Source: Aurelia coerulea (Eukaryota; Cnidaria; Scyphozoa; Semaeostomeae; Ulmaridae). Taken from it: 64,000 nucleotides of DNA. The translations under genes were made by a program, and so were the position numbers. The notes beneath the pieces are model-generated. The model did not search any database, was not told where the DNA came from, and saw nothing but the letters and a program-made list of their open reading frames with translations. Location: contig CM076943.1 of NCBI GenBank assembly GCA_039566865.1, positions 47,328,124 through 47,392,123 on the forward strand, written 5' to 3'. Positions 52,613-62,735 of this stretch are shown one piece after another. Positions within the stretch are counted from its first letter, which is position 1. Each line of letters starts with the position of its first letter.

Positions 52613-54799
52613 TTGATTGTTAATGCGAAAAATAAATACTACCAAGATTTAGGTCGCAAGCTTTCTGACCCAAACATGGGACCTAAAAAATACTGGTCAA
52701 CCCTTACAAGACTGATTAACAGTAAGAAGACATGCAATATTCCTCCACTCCTTGAAAATGGCCTATTCATCACAAATCCTGCGAATAAAGCTAGTATTTT
52801 TAATGAATATTTTGTTCAGCAATGTTCTACTATAGAAAATACGAGTTCTCTACCAAACTTTCTACCCAGAATCAACAATCAACTAAAGGATATCACTGTC
52901 CAAAAAGACAAGGTTTTAAAGTTGATCAGAATGCTTGATACTAAAAAAGCTCATGGTTGTGACGAAATATCAGTTTCTATGATTAAGATTTGTGACAGTT
53001 CTATTGTAGACCCACTTTGTATGATCTTCGAAAAATCTCTCATCACAGGGCTTTACCCATCTTCGTGGAAAAAAGCCAACATCATTCCTATCCACAAAAA
53101 GGAGAGCAGACAAAGCAAAAAAAACTATAGGCCAATCTCGCTATTGTCAATATTTGGGAAAATATTTGAGAAACTCTTGTTTGATGACATATATGAACAT
53201 CTGAAGGCCAATCGTCTTCTTAGTGATAATCAGTCTGGGTTTCGTCCAGGTGATTCAACTGTAAATCAATTGTTGGCCATTACCCACAAAATCTACAGTG
53301 GTTTTGATCAAATTCCAAGCAGGGAAACGAGGGCTGTATTTCTGGATTTATCCAAGGCTTTTGACAGAGTGTGGCATGCGGGCCTGCTCTATAAACTAGA
53401 AAGTAATGGTATTTCGGGAAATCTTCTGAAACTAATCAGAAGCTTTCTCTCACATCGACAGCAGCGCGTGACTTTAAATGGGCAATCCTCTGAGTGGCGG
53501 GAGATTTCTGCTGGTGTACCCCAGGGCTCGGTATTAGGTCCATTATTTTTTCTTATCTATATTAATGATTTAACAGATAACTTGCAGTGCGATGTCAAAT
53601 TATTCGCTGATGATACTTCTCTGTTTACAGTGGTTGAAAACGAAACTGTTTCTGCCCAAAATATGAATAGAGATCTAGAAAAAATTTCCCTATGGGCGTG
53701 GCAGTGGAAAATGCACTTCAATGCTGACAAGACTGAAGAGTTACTCTTTTCCGTTAAAAGGTTGCCACCAGTGCACCCTCCCTTGAGACTTGGACATGAC
53801 GAAATTAAAAGCAAAACTGAGCATAAACATCTTGGAATGATTCTTGACACCAAACTTAGCTTTAAAAGTCATGTGAGTGAAGCTATTCTGAAAGCCAGGC
53901 GGGGGATTGGGTTGATAAGACACCTGTCACAATACGTATCAAGGGATGTACTTGATCAAATGTACAAACTGTATGTGCGCCCCCACCTAGATTACGGTGA
54001 TATAGTTTACCACATATATGATCCTGACTTGTCATCAGTTATTACAAAGCGTCTTGAACAAACGCAGTATGCAGCATCTTTGGCTGTGACTGGGGCATGG
54101 AGAGGTACAAGTAGGCAAAAGCTTTATGAAGAACTTGGGTGGGAATCCTTGTACGATAGACGATGGTACAGGAGACTATGTCATTTTTTCAAACTAAAGC
54201 TGACACAGTATCCAGCATATCTTTTTTCTCTAATTCCTTCTGAACGGCAGATATCATATGATCTGCGAAACCCTCAAGCCTATGCACAAAGTAGAGCCAG
54301 AACTGATCGTTTCTCCAATTCCTATTTCTATAACACGTTACACGAATGGAACAAATTACCAACAGAAATCCGCGCTTCTAAATGCCTTGCTGAATTTAAG
54401 CGGAAACTGATTGCGTTAATTAGACCGGTCAAAAAGACTATTTATGGAGTATTCGACTTAAAGGGTATCAGAAATATAACCAAGCTTCGCGTACAATTCA
54501 GCGATCTGAATGCACACAAATTTCATCATAATTTTGAGTGTCTTAGGCCTATATGTAATTGTGGTACAGCTAACGAGGACAACGAGCATTATCTCCTGCA
54601 CTGCTCCCGCTTTAATCAACTGCGAATGGATCTCTTTGGCACTGTCACAGAAGTGTCGGGTATTGATATCGCAAACCTGGATTCAAAAACATTGTGCAAC
54701 TTGCTTCTTTACGGCAGTTCTAATATGAATATTATTGACAACAGGATAATTATTGAAGCAACGATTGAATACATTGAAAAAACAAACAGGTTGAATTGA
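52613..54799 (+). CDS. LINE reverse transcriptase, intact 728-codon ORF
   Basis: RNA-directed DNA polymerase of a non-LTR element. The motifs are complete: NYRPISLLSIFGKIFEKL (170-188), FLDLSKAFDRVWH (243-255, catalytic D245), GVPQGSVLGPLFF (301-313), FADD (331-334, the YxDD box), HKHLGMILDTKLSFKSH, LYVRPHLDYGD, and a C-terminal Cys/His motif CNCGTANEDNEHYLLHC. No stop or frameshift occurs over 2.2 kb. The first residues come from the 5' truncation point, so the nominal start is not a real one, and without endonuclease the copy is not autonomous. Closest relative in the window: the deleted copy at 43888-45870. Confidence 0.9.
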   Translation: MIVNAKNKYYQDLGRKLSDPNMGPKKYWSTLTRLINSKKTCNIPPLLENGLFITNPANKASIFNEYFVQQCSTIENTSSLPNFLPRINNQLKDITVQKDKVLKLIRMLDTKKAHGCDEISVSMIKICDSSIVDPLCMIFEKSLITGLYPSSWKKANIIPIHKKESRQSKKNYRPISLLSIFGKIFEKLLFDDIYEHLKANRLLSDNQSGFRPGDSTVNQLLAITHKIYSGFDQIPSRETRAVFLDLSKAFDRVWHAGLLYKLESNGISGNLLKLIRSFLSHRQQRVTLNGQSSEWREISAGVPQGSVLGPLFFLIYINDLTDNLQCDVKLFADDTSLFTVVENETVSAQNMNRDLEKISLWAWQWKMHFNADKTEELLFSVKRLPPVHPPLRLGHDEIKSKTEHKHLGMILDTKLSFKSHVSEAILKARRGIGLIRHLSQYVSRDVLDQMYKLYVRPHLDYGDIVYHIYDPDLSSVITKRLEQTQYAASLAVTGAWRGTSRQKLYEELGWESLYDRRWYRRLCHFFKLKLTQYPAYLFSLIPSERQISYDLRNPQAYAQSRARTDRFSNSYFYNTLHEWNKLPTEIRASKCLAEFKRKLIALIRPVKKTIYGVFDLKGIRNITKLRVQFSDLNAHKFHHNFECLRPICNCGTANEDNEHYLLHCSRFNQLRMDLFGTVTEVSGIDIANLDSKTLCNLLLYGSSNMNIIDNRIIIEATIEYIEKTNRLN

Positions 54800-55291
54800 C
54801 CGTGGGTGCTGGAGTGCTGCCTGGGCGAGGGGGTGAGGTCTTTTTTTCGTCCTTTCCCTTGGGGGGCACGTCGGTATCCGTGGATCAATATGAAATCAAT
54901 TTGAAATAACGCAATGATCTAGCAGCTCTCCCTCCTTTCTTCCAGACAGTTCAGCACCAAACCACCCAAATTTTCCCATAGTGCTTGACTTCCCTCGTCA
55001 TTGTACCGTCCAGTAGCTATGTGATGGTACAGGGATGATAGAAGTCTACAATATAAAAGGTTAGACCCATAGCATGGTTTGGTGTGGAACTGCCAGCCTC
55101 CTTATTGGTGTGTTGTTTTCTTGTTTTGTTTTGTCCCTCGTATTGCTGTATTATTATTTTTTTTTTATATCTTGAAGTTATTTGCAAATTGTAAGTACCG
55201 TTCTTGGTGTAGGCCAGATGACCTTGTGTCTTCTTACACCAAGATCGGTACAGTAGTAATGTATTTAGTTTAGTTTTAATTTATTATGAAT

Positions 55292-55293
55292 AG

Positions 55294-55326
<33 letters not shown>
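55292..55326 (+). repeat. Poly(A) tail of the LINE
   Basis: About 33 consecutive A residues after AATTTATTATGAATAG. Confidence 0.9.
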
Positions 55327-55328
<2 letters not shown>

Positions 55329-55329
55329 A

Positions 55330-55880
55330 ACTGGGGAAAAGGCAAAATTCAGTGTTTTCATGATGTTTCCTAAAATATCAAGGCGAAAACATACGTTTAC
55401 AGCCTCCTGATCCCCCATCCCCCTTATCTCAAGGTCGAATGGCGTTTGATTCAAGCAACATTGACAACATTGAAACGGGGGAGCGGAGGGCACGTAATCA
55501 AAGACCGAAGTAGTGCAATTTTGTAATTTGTCCCAAGTATTTTGGCCAAGATTGTAGATTGTGCATGGGTTGCATAAACGTGATTTCCCGCTTTGGCCCT
55601 CCTCCAGTGGATCTTCGCCGTTTCCCAGGCTTTTGCAATAGCTGTCAGGCAACAACCATACATTTGGTTGGAAAGCGGATAATTGCTACCATCTAATCAT
55701 ATGACATAGTTTCTCATTAAGAGAAATAGTGGTTTTTGTTTCAGATAAATACCTATCCTGAGTTTATAAAGAGGCAATGAATGCCTAGAATTTTTCCTTT
55801 TGTATAAATTCTCATTGGATCGGCACCAGAAACAGGAAAATATGATAGGAGAGAAAAACAGGAAAATAAGGAAAACAAAG
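55330..55880. repeat. TTAA-mosaic repeat copy
   Basis: It matches 47790-48070 and 49590-49990 (CTCCTCCAGTGGATCTTCGC, CATACATTTGGTTGGAAAGC, TTCTCATTGGATCGGCACCA). No coding evidence. Confidence 0.65.
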
Positions 55881-55982
55881 ATGCCTATGCTGTGCAAAGA
55901 AATGCATAGCTATTTATTGCTGGTTGGCATTTAGAACCTGTCCAGTCTACGAGGAGAACAGAAACAACCAGATCAATCCAAC

Positions 55983-56247
55983 ATGGCTACTAATTTTCTT
56001 CTTCATGCAGTTTTCTTGTTGGTACTTTCTTCATTTGGCAGATGCAATGGAAAATGCACGAGTAGCACATTTGATGCAACGACCTCGGTATCATTCGTGA
56101 CAAACGAAAATTACGGCAACGATGAAGATTGCACCATCAGCATCCGCCCATCAGCCATGCACAGCTCAGGATATTACTTGGCAATAAAATGGTTGGTTTT
56201 CGAAGTTGAAGGGAAGATGCCTGAATGTGAACACGATTTTGTTTTAA
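55983..56247 (+). CDS. First exon of a secreted CUB-like protein
   Basis: The ATG opens MATNFLLHAVFLLVLSSFGR, a clear signal peptide of about 23 residues. Then follows CTSSTFDATTSVSFVTNENY and DEDCTISIRP, resembling the first half of a CUB domain (Cys, aromatic, Cys spacing), with WLVFEVEGKMPECEHDFVL matching the C-x3-D-x-V portion. A TTAA element starts at 56248 directly inside the readable frame (V-L, then transposon). Either the exon ends just before it or the insertion has interrupted the exon. No good donor is visible at the required phase 2, so the 3' end is uncertain. The product would be extracellular; its partner is unknown. Confidence 0.55.
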
Positions 56248-56976
56248 CCCTATTCTACCCGGGCTCCTAGGGTCAGACCACTGCCCGGGGGGGGGGGGGG
56301 CAAAAAATGCCCCCCTAATTATCTCCAAAACCATAAATAGTATGCCATTGTAACTTCGCACAATAGTAAGTACATCTATTAGGAGTCTAATTATAGATTT
56401 TAATGCTAATTGGTCACGTGGTTCGTTGCCAAGCGACCAAACAATGGGACCATGTCAGATATAAGTTTCAGTACTGAAAACACAAAAAGTGTTAATTAAT
56501 TCAAGTAAAATGCATGAAAACCTCAATAAACTATTTAGAAATGAAGATAATATGTTTATCCATCGATTTATATCAAAATTTAAAAATTTTGTCTTTCTTT
56601 ATTAGAGATATGACGTCATCAATTTGCATGACGTCATAACATCTATAATTTGCTGATGTCAGCAAATATGAATAATATATATATCAAACGAAAGTACTTT
56701 GCAAGGGGAATCGTTTGATACCAATCACAACTTCATCAAGGTTAAGACAAAGGATTTATGACTGTTTTTGTCATTTTCTTTGTGACTACTTTCCAAATAT
56801 GGGTATCTACTGGTCACGTGACTTATATTATGACAATAGAAAGTCTAAAATTTAATTACCAATTAAAAATTAGGAAAAGTCATGGGTGTTTCAGCTCATA
56901 TGTCTATTTCCTCTCGGTTTTATAATCAAAAGTTTGGTTGGGGGGGCATTTTTTGCCCCCCCCGGGTACAATAGGG
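56248..56976. mobile_element. piggyBac-like (TTAA) element in or next to the CUB exon
   Basis: The left end CCCTATTCTACCCGGG follows TTAA (56244-56247) and the right end CCCGGGTACAATAGGG precedes TTAA (56977-56980). It has G/C-run ends like 7098-7655 but a different interior. It is non-coding. Confidence 0.8.
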
Positions 56977-57322
56977 TTAAGCAAAAATCTTGCGAAATCT
57001 CAAAAAATTTAACATTCTAAAATCTCAACAATCTACGTAGAAATCTCACAAAGTCTTATAAATCTCTAAACTCTTTGCAAATCTCAGAGGATATCTAAAT
57101 TTTCCTTTTTTTAACTCAGTGCGATTTCAAAATCCCAAAATCTCGCGCGCTATCTTGGCCTTGGGAGTGATTTGCCGCTCGGTAAATTATATCAGTGAGT
57201 CCAAACTTTTCAGTTGGAAGGTGAGGCAAGCACTGATGATAAAGAAACTTTTGAATCGGAGTTTGGTACCTTGCTGTTGCTCTTGACAAACTCCCAAAAC
57301 TGAGTTTGGGGAAAGGGCAATA

Positions 57323-57410
57323 TCGTCCCAAGGGCCTTTTCTCATATTGGGGCGCAGACGAAAAGGCCTTTTCATCTCCGTTCCAATACCAAAAAAGGCC
57401 CTTGGGACGA
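57323..57410. repeat. Short palindrome related to 38198-38282
   Basis: TCGTCCCAAGGGCCTTTTCT and its inverse AAAAAAGGCCCTTGGGACGA face each other about 40 bp apart. Confidence 0.7.
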
Positions 57411-57601
57411 AGCGTAGGAAGGGGAGCATCTTTCCTACAAAATCAAAAACACTATGACAGCGTCCAGGGGGTGTGCCACTGCTTACGCAATTGAGATTTT
57501 CTGAATTAGTTGCACTTTTTGGCTTATCAGGGATCTTTCCTGTACAAAGAATTTTCATGAAAGTCATTGAATACTTTGACGGAGTGATATGCCCCTTTTA
57601 A

Positions 57602-58107
57602 CCCTATTTTGGTTGGGGGGGGGCAAATTTGCACCCCCACTAGTAGACTGTTTGTTATAACTCTGCCACGAGAACAATTATGGCCCTGAAACTTTCTGAC
57701 TTTTTGCTGCTACTTATTGTGCATCGATTCAAGAAGTTTTATGAAAATATTTTGACAAATGAGGTGGAGGGGGGGGGGGGGGAGACAATTAACCGAAACT
57801 GACTCTGTCAAAATCACCAAATTAATGTGGTCCAAATTATATTTCATCGCATTTTTCCTAATTTTGACCGATTTTGCCACTTTTCTTTACCACACAAAGA
57901 AAAATGCTGACGCAAGCAATAATGATGGATAAGTATAGGGCAATTCTTATATTCTCATAAAGTGCTTGCCTCGGACTGTCAGTACAACAAATTTGGTTGC
58001 CCTATCTATTTCCAGTCAAGAGTTAGGTAGGGGGGGGGGATTGCCCATCCACCCCCCCCCCCCCCCAACCAAAATAGGACGTGTCAGATAGCCAAACCAC
58101 TATAGGG
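57602..58107. mobile_element. piggyBac-like (TTAA) element
   Basis: CCCTATTTTGGTTGGGGGGG follows TTAA, and CCACTATAGGG precedes TTAA (58108-58111). It is very similar to 7098-7655 at the ends but has an internal deletion. It ends 35 bp before the second CUB exon. Confidence 0.8.
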
Positions 58108-58142
58108 TTAAATCATATGAATAATGAAAATTTCATTTGTAG

Positions 58143-58337
58143 ATCTTCTGTGAGCATTGGAAAATTCTGTTCTGACAATTTGGTGTCAACTATGCCTTTT
58201 GATATATATTCTGCAGATGGCCATGCCCAAATCAAGTTCAAATCTGATTCCTCAGTTACACATGCTGGATTCAAGTTTTCGTATCAATTGAAAAGCAAAC
58301 CACTGGTCCCATCTGACAGTTCTCTCAACATATGCGG
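58143..58337 (+). CDS. Second exon of the CUB-like protein
   Basis: A 195-nt exon (phase 2 in and out) between TTTCATTTGTAG and GCGG|GTAAGA, a strong donor. It encodes SSVSIGKFCSDNLVSTMPFD then YSADGHAQIKFKSDSSVTHA and GFKFSYQL. Those read as the second half of a CUB domain: conserved FC, a hydrophobic-x-Ser pattern, the IKFKSD strand and the final GFxxxY. It pairs logically with the first exon at 55983 on the same strand. Any exon between or after these two was not identified. Confidence 0.6.
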
Positions 58338-58465
58338 GTAAGAATTTACTATCTACTATTAATTTTTCATTCTGTACTTGAGGGGTCATTGGAGAGGTTA
58401 TCGTATAAATGGGTATGTGCCAACCTTTAAATGTGCATTTTTCAGACTTGCCAATGGTTTGCATT

Positions 58466-58631
58466 CAGAGACGTAGGAACCGGGGGGCACTGGGGGCACG
58501 TGCCTCCCCAAGATTTTGCAATTAACAAAGAAGTATCCTTTTTATTTTCAGGAAGTGCCCCTTTAGCTTGATGAAAAAGTGTTCTTGAAGTGTCGTGCCC
58601 CTCCAAGTTTGAGATGCTTCCTACGTCCCTG
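58466..58631. mobile_element. 166-bp hAT-type miniature element
   Basis: CAGAGACGTAGGAACC and CTTCCTACGTCCCTG are inverse ends with CAG/CTG termini. TTTGCATT is perfectly duplicated on both sides (58458-58465 and 58632-58639). It is non-coding. Confidence 0.85.
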
Positions 58632-58644
58632 TTTGCATTCTACC

Positions 58645-58735
58645 AAAGAGGAGACTGTCAAACTCTTAGGAGTCACTTTGGATTATAAACTTGATTTCGA
58701 CCCACATATTTCGAATCTTTGCAGGCAAGAAATAT
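58645..58735 (+). pseudogene. Short LINE RT fragment
   Basis: The frame reads KEETVKLLGVTLDYKLDFDP followed by HISNLCRQE, matching the RT-thumb segment of the LINE at 50600-51705 (EETVKLLGIQLDYKPN). About 30 codons only. Confidence 0.65.
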
Positions 58736-58739
58736 GCAA

Positions 58740-59280
58740 ATTTCCACCAATTTCTAAGTGGGGAGACTCTCGCATTTCCAATTAGTTTCCGAAAGGGAAA
58801 TTAGCACCCACAGTTTCCTATAAATTTCCATTGTGGGAAAAGTACACGCAGAATTTCTGATCAATTCCAGTTGAAGAGATTCACACTCAACATTTTTAAG
58901 ATTTCCAACAGAAGAAATTCCACATATATACTCTCACGAACCGAATAAACGGGGGGTCGTGAGAGAATTTAGGGAAGGGGGCGGGGTTTCGGAAATGGTA
59001 CGATATGATAATAAAGGGGAAGGGGGATTGGAACATTCGGCGGGAGGCTAGACAATTTTGTAGATAGCCTTTTTCTTGGTTAAACGCGTATCTTTTTTAT
59101 ATTTGTAAAATTATTAAAAAATTATTTTCAATATCATGTTAATTTTTCAAGAATTATTAAAGGGGGGGTTTGGAATAAAAGTGGGGCGTTAGACAATTTT
59201 TCAATGGTTAATAAGGGTGGGGATTACCATTCGGTACTCGAGAGTATATGGTCTCATGATGCAATCACGATGCAATTTAG
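58740..59280. other. No gene seen
   Basis: 58740-58930 has a loose repeated phrase built on AAATTTCCA. The rest is AT-rich with G-runs. Confidence 0.5.
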
Positions 59281-59289
59281 TACATGGTC

Positions 59290-59640
59290 AGATATGAATA
59301 TGATGGTAAATGTAAACGCGACACCGACATAGAAACCGAAAGCCCCCATCCCGCAACACTGGCAACACGAATCCCCCCTCGCGCCCATCCAGCCTTGCAC
59401 GCATCTCTCCCCCGTAGAGGTCGCACCGCAACGCGAGCCTTTTGTTCAAAATGTCATTTGACATTTTGGCGCCCAAATTCATTCTTTTTCTGTGACGATC
59501 AACGACAGAAGAAGGTCTCTGCAACCAGTGTACAATCTCATCAAGCCAAGAAAGTATATGAAATCAAATTGTTTCTGGAAAAAGGCAACAATTCGAGCAT
59601 TGAAAAGTGTCTGTAGAAAGACTAAGAGCAGGTTTGTTGA
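59290..59640 (+). promoter_or_regulatory. CpG-rich promoter-like stretch with an E2F-type palindrome
   Basis: Local base composition rises in GC and CpG (CGCGACACCG, CGCACCGCAACGCGAG), unlike its surroundings. TTTTGGCGCCCAAA at about 59463-59476 matches a double E2F half-site palindrome. A possible non-coding first exon would end AAGAGCAG|GTTTGT near 59631. This is inference from composition only. Confidence 0.25.
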
Positions 59641-60143
59641 GTTTCCTTATTTTGCATGTCTGTCTTTTTGAACTAAAATCTCGTCTCTTTGACTATGGCC
59701 TAAACAGCTAAAAGAAAATGGCGGGCGCAGGGCGTGCGAGAAGATGTTCCCTTCTACCTTCCTTTCCAAAGAATTTAGAAATTTCATCGTTGCTATAGAG
59801 TGTGAGCTATCTATGAAGGAAGATTCCCATCCTAAAAGCCGAAACATCGAGATACAAAGGCCCGAATGGGAGGCGACATTGCCACTGGAACATCCAAGAG
59901 CAAAAATGAATTCGAAGGAAGAATTCATTTTCTAAAAATCAACACTAGAAACACACAGGGACTCCTTCATTGGCAAAACTGACATTTTATCTTGGTCTTC
60001 CGATTACTTCAATGACAAAAAAAAGTTCATAAAATTTGCTCCCACTTTATCACTCTACAAGCTGCTATATTTCAAATTTCATTACATAAATTTTTTAAGA
60101 CACTGTGTAATGTGAGTTTGTAACTTGTTCTCTTTTATCACAG

Positions 60144-60201
60144 CACTCCGGCTTCAATGGCTGACTTCAAGAAGAGTCAAGAGGGTGAAGGAGAAAAGTG
60201 G
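60144..60201 (+). CDS. Candidate small first coding exon
   Basis: An exon-like segment between a TTTTATCACAG acceptor and a GTAAGA donor. The ATG at 60157 gives MADFKKSQEGEGEKW, phase 0 out. It is hydrophilic and not recognised. The support is the splice-site quality and phase agreement with 60778-60823. Confidence 0.3.
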
Positions 60202-60254
60202 GTAAGATTATAATTTCAAACATAAATCTCTTGTTGGTGATTGACTGGAATCGG

Positions 60255-60358
60255 CGTATGGTGCGCCACAGATGTGTGGCGCACAGACCCAATCTAAGCA
60301 ATGGAAATAACAATAGAACAAAAGAATTGTCGTAGATCTGTGGCGCACGGCACACCCA
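60255..60358. repeat. Small inverted repeat
   Basis: GGTGCGCCACAGATGTG and GATCTGTGGCGCACGGCACA are inverse repeats. The left arm is itself palindromic (GTGCGCCACA...TGTGGCGCAC). Confidence 0.6.
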
Positions 60359-60777
60359 TATTCCCTCTGTAGGGTGATTGAGACAAAGAGTGGAACGCTA
60401 GACCAGCATATTCTCAATTTCTATTCTTAGTTTTGAATATATGTGAAACAGTTCTGCGTCTTGAATGCACGAACTTGTTCAAGTGGTCAGCGATCATAGC
60501 AATTTGTTTTCAATCACGCAAGTAGCATCTTCATTTGTCACTTTAATTTTGTATTCTTATCAGTGGCGGCGGGCAGTGCTAATAATGCTAATACTTTATT
60601 AGCAGTTTTTTTCCAAAGTAATTGTAAACGATAATGTATAAGATAAATCACAAAATGAGAATTCAAAAATTTTGAAACTGACTCGCTGATCCATCATAAT
60701 GTGAGATATTTGCATTTCTTGGTGGCTGCAATATCAAAAACAATAATTTGCGTGACCCTTTTAATTCTTTTCTGTAG

Positions 60778-60823
60778 TCTAATCCTGACAAAGGAGCCGC
60801 CCGCATTCCTTTCCCATTGAAAG
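60778..60823 (+). CDS. Candidate small second coding exon
   Basis: It follows a good pyrimidine tract and TTTTCTGTAG and reads SNPDKGAARIPFPLK, then G|GTTAGC. It enters phase 0, compatible with the exon at 60144, and leaves phase 1. A 24-nt segment at 62218-62241 (ELQSKEKT, GTGAGT donor) fits as a next exon by phase. The protein is not recognised. Confidence 0.25.
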
Positions 60824-62735
60824 GTTAGCCCTCCTCAATTCATGGCCACGCTATTACTCGGCGAGTTTTAATAGTGAATGCAGAGGAGCAATTGAAATTT
60901 GCGTCATATTTCCCTTTGTTCATGATGCATTGCCTTTTGTGAAATATGCAAATGATGACGCCGTGCTAATAATTCTTGAAAGTTAGTAGCATAGGATCAG
61001 TACTGCCGTTTCAACATACCGCATGAACGAACCGACCCAAATCGCAGAGTTGAATCAAGTCGCATCAGGTGGAGTTAAATGGGGTGTTTCAAAACCCTTC
61101 TCGCTTTCATTGCACAAGGAAAATTAAGTCATGAACAGCATCTCTTCGTCTCAAAGATGACTGGCGACCCGGGCAGCCATGTCCTCTTGTTCCCATAAAA
61201 CATCAAACCTCTGTTCTGTATGCACTGTAAGGAGTGGTGTAGGATACCGGGAGAAATGCATATTTTTCTTACCCTTGTCTTGTCTTGGGAGATCTCTCGA
61301 TTCTCAAAGGTACGATTTCTTGCTTGTATTTATTTTAATTAAAGTGAAAACATTAAAGGCATTTTTCGAAATGTATTTTCGAAAAAAGGATTCGTTTCAG
61401 AGTAAAATATGGCCAGTCTAGGAAACTTGGAACTTTCTTGGAGAAACTAATTCCAAATTTCACCAGCATCATCATTACTTTGATTAGTTTGCTTTCTTGC
61501 CTTAGTAAATTTTACAGGGATTTTATGTTGAAGATTCCAATCGAAGTCAGAACACACGACAGCCACGCCATATAAAGGTGCTGTCCAGTGCCGTACAGGC
61601 ACAGAAGGCGGCCATGCTATTACAATTTGGAAGTTAATAGTGGGGCTATCATCAAGCGGCAGGTGGCCTCGAAGGCAAAACTAACCGTCCTAGAGAAAAG
61701 CTGCACCTCCCAGACGAATGCGGAATTAATGAACAATCATGTGAACAATTGACTTTGTGAACTTGATCGATCAGAAATGCCATTCGATTCCAGATGAATT
61801 TTTATTGCAGATGAAATGGGTTTATTATGTAAGACCCACTGGATTTGGTTCAACTAGTAGAAACACCTCCTGTTATTTCGTGTTTTGAAAAATCCTTCCC
61901 GATATTTTGTGAAAGCTGCATATTCTTGTTCCATGTTAAAACTTTCTGCAAGGTTTATAGTGATTAAAACTGTAGGAATTATGAAACTGTAATAAAAACT
62001 AAAATATACCCTTTTCACCTAAGTGGGCGTTTCTGCCAATCTAATGGGGCGTGACCCAGAACTTTTTTCCGGGTGAGAGTCGCCGGACCCCCTATTTTTC
62101 GCTCATTTTGTTCGAAAGTATTAGTAACTTAATTTACCTCCCAGCCGCCCCTGATTCTTACGACTTAGTGTCAAATGAACTGTTCTTTTTCCTTCCTACA
62201 TGCTCCTGTCAAGTTAGAATTGCAAAGCAAGGAGAAAACTGGTGAGTTCACAATTCCCAGTCTGCAGAATACATATGGCAGTTCTGAACAAGATTTCACG
62301 AGCATGCAGACCAACAAAGCAGTGGTATGCTTGCGTGCAAGTTCTTTGTTTAACCTTTGTTTTCAAAGGAGTGAACTAAAGATCTCAATCAAAATCAGCA
62401 TGCACATAAAAATTGTGTGAAGAATCTTGTGTGTGCAGCTGCCACACTCTGCAGACTGGCACAAATTAATTTAATTTTCGTAAATATCTAAGTTCTGAAA
62501 CATAGAAACATCTTATTGTGGACATTCGTTTGAGAGCTCTTGAAAGCTAGCACGTCACAGAAAGTCAGGCGGGCGATTTTCATTTCATAGAAAATCGTCA
62601 ATAAAAGTGTATGAATAAACGAGGAATTCAATATTTGTCTTTAAACAGCTACCTGACAAAACAAGACGGCGATTCTTTGACAGAAAGGAAACTTTAGTTT
62701 TATGTTGTCGCAAAATAACAGCTAAAAAGCGGAAA
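60824..62735. other. No confirmed gene; possible intron
   Basis: AT-rich sequence. One exon-like segment at 62218-62241 is noted above. A fragment of the 37097-37418 repeat (GTGTGCAGCTGCCACACTCT) is at about 62430-62460. Confidence 0.4.

Larger units (their letters stand above)
52613..55326 (+). mobile_element. CR1/jockey-like LINE, 5'-truncated, with poly(A)
   Basis: It starts abruptly at about 52615 against the minus-strand LINE fragment, contains an intact RT ORF (to 54799), a 3'-UTR of about 490 bp, and a poly(A) run at 55292-55326. ORF1 and the endonuclease are missing. An intact ORF and a long clean poly(A) suggest a fairly young insertion. Confidence 0.85.

Noticed and set aside
59284..59616. 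110-codon ORF
   Set aside because: Open because of local GC content; the composition fits a promoter or 5'-UTR and no domain is visible.
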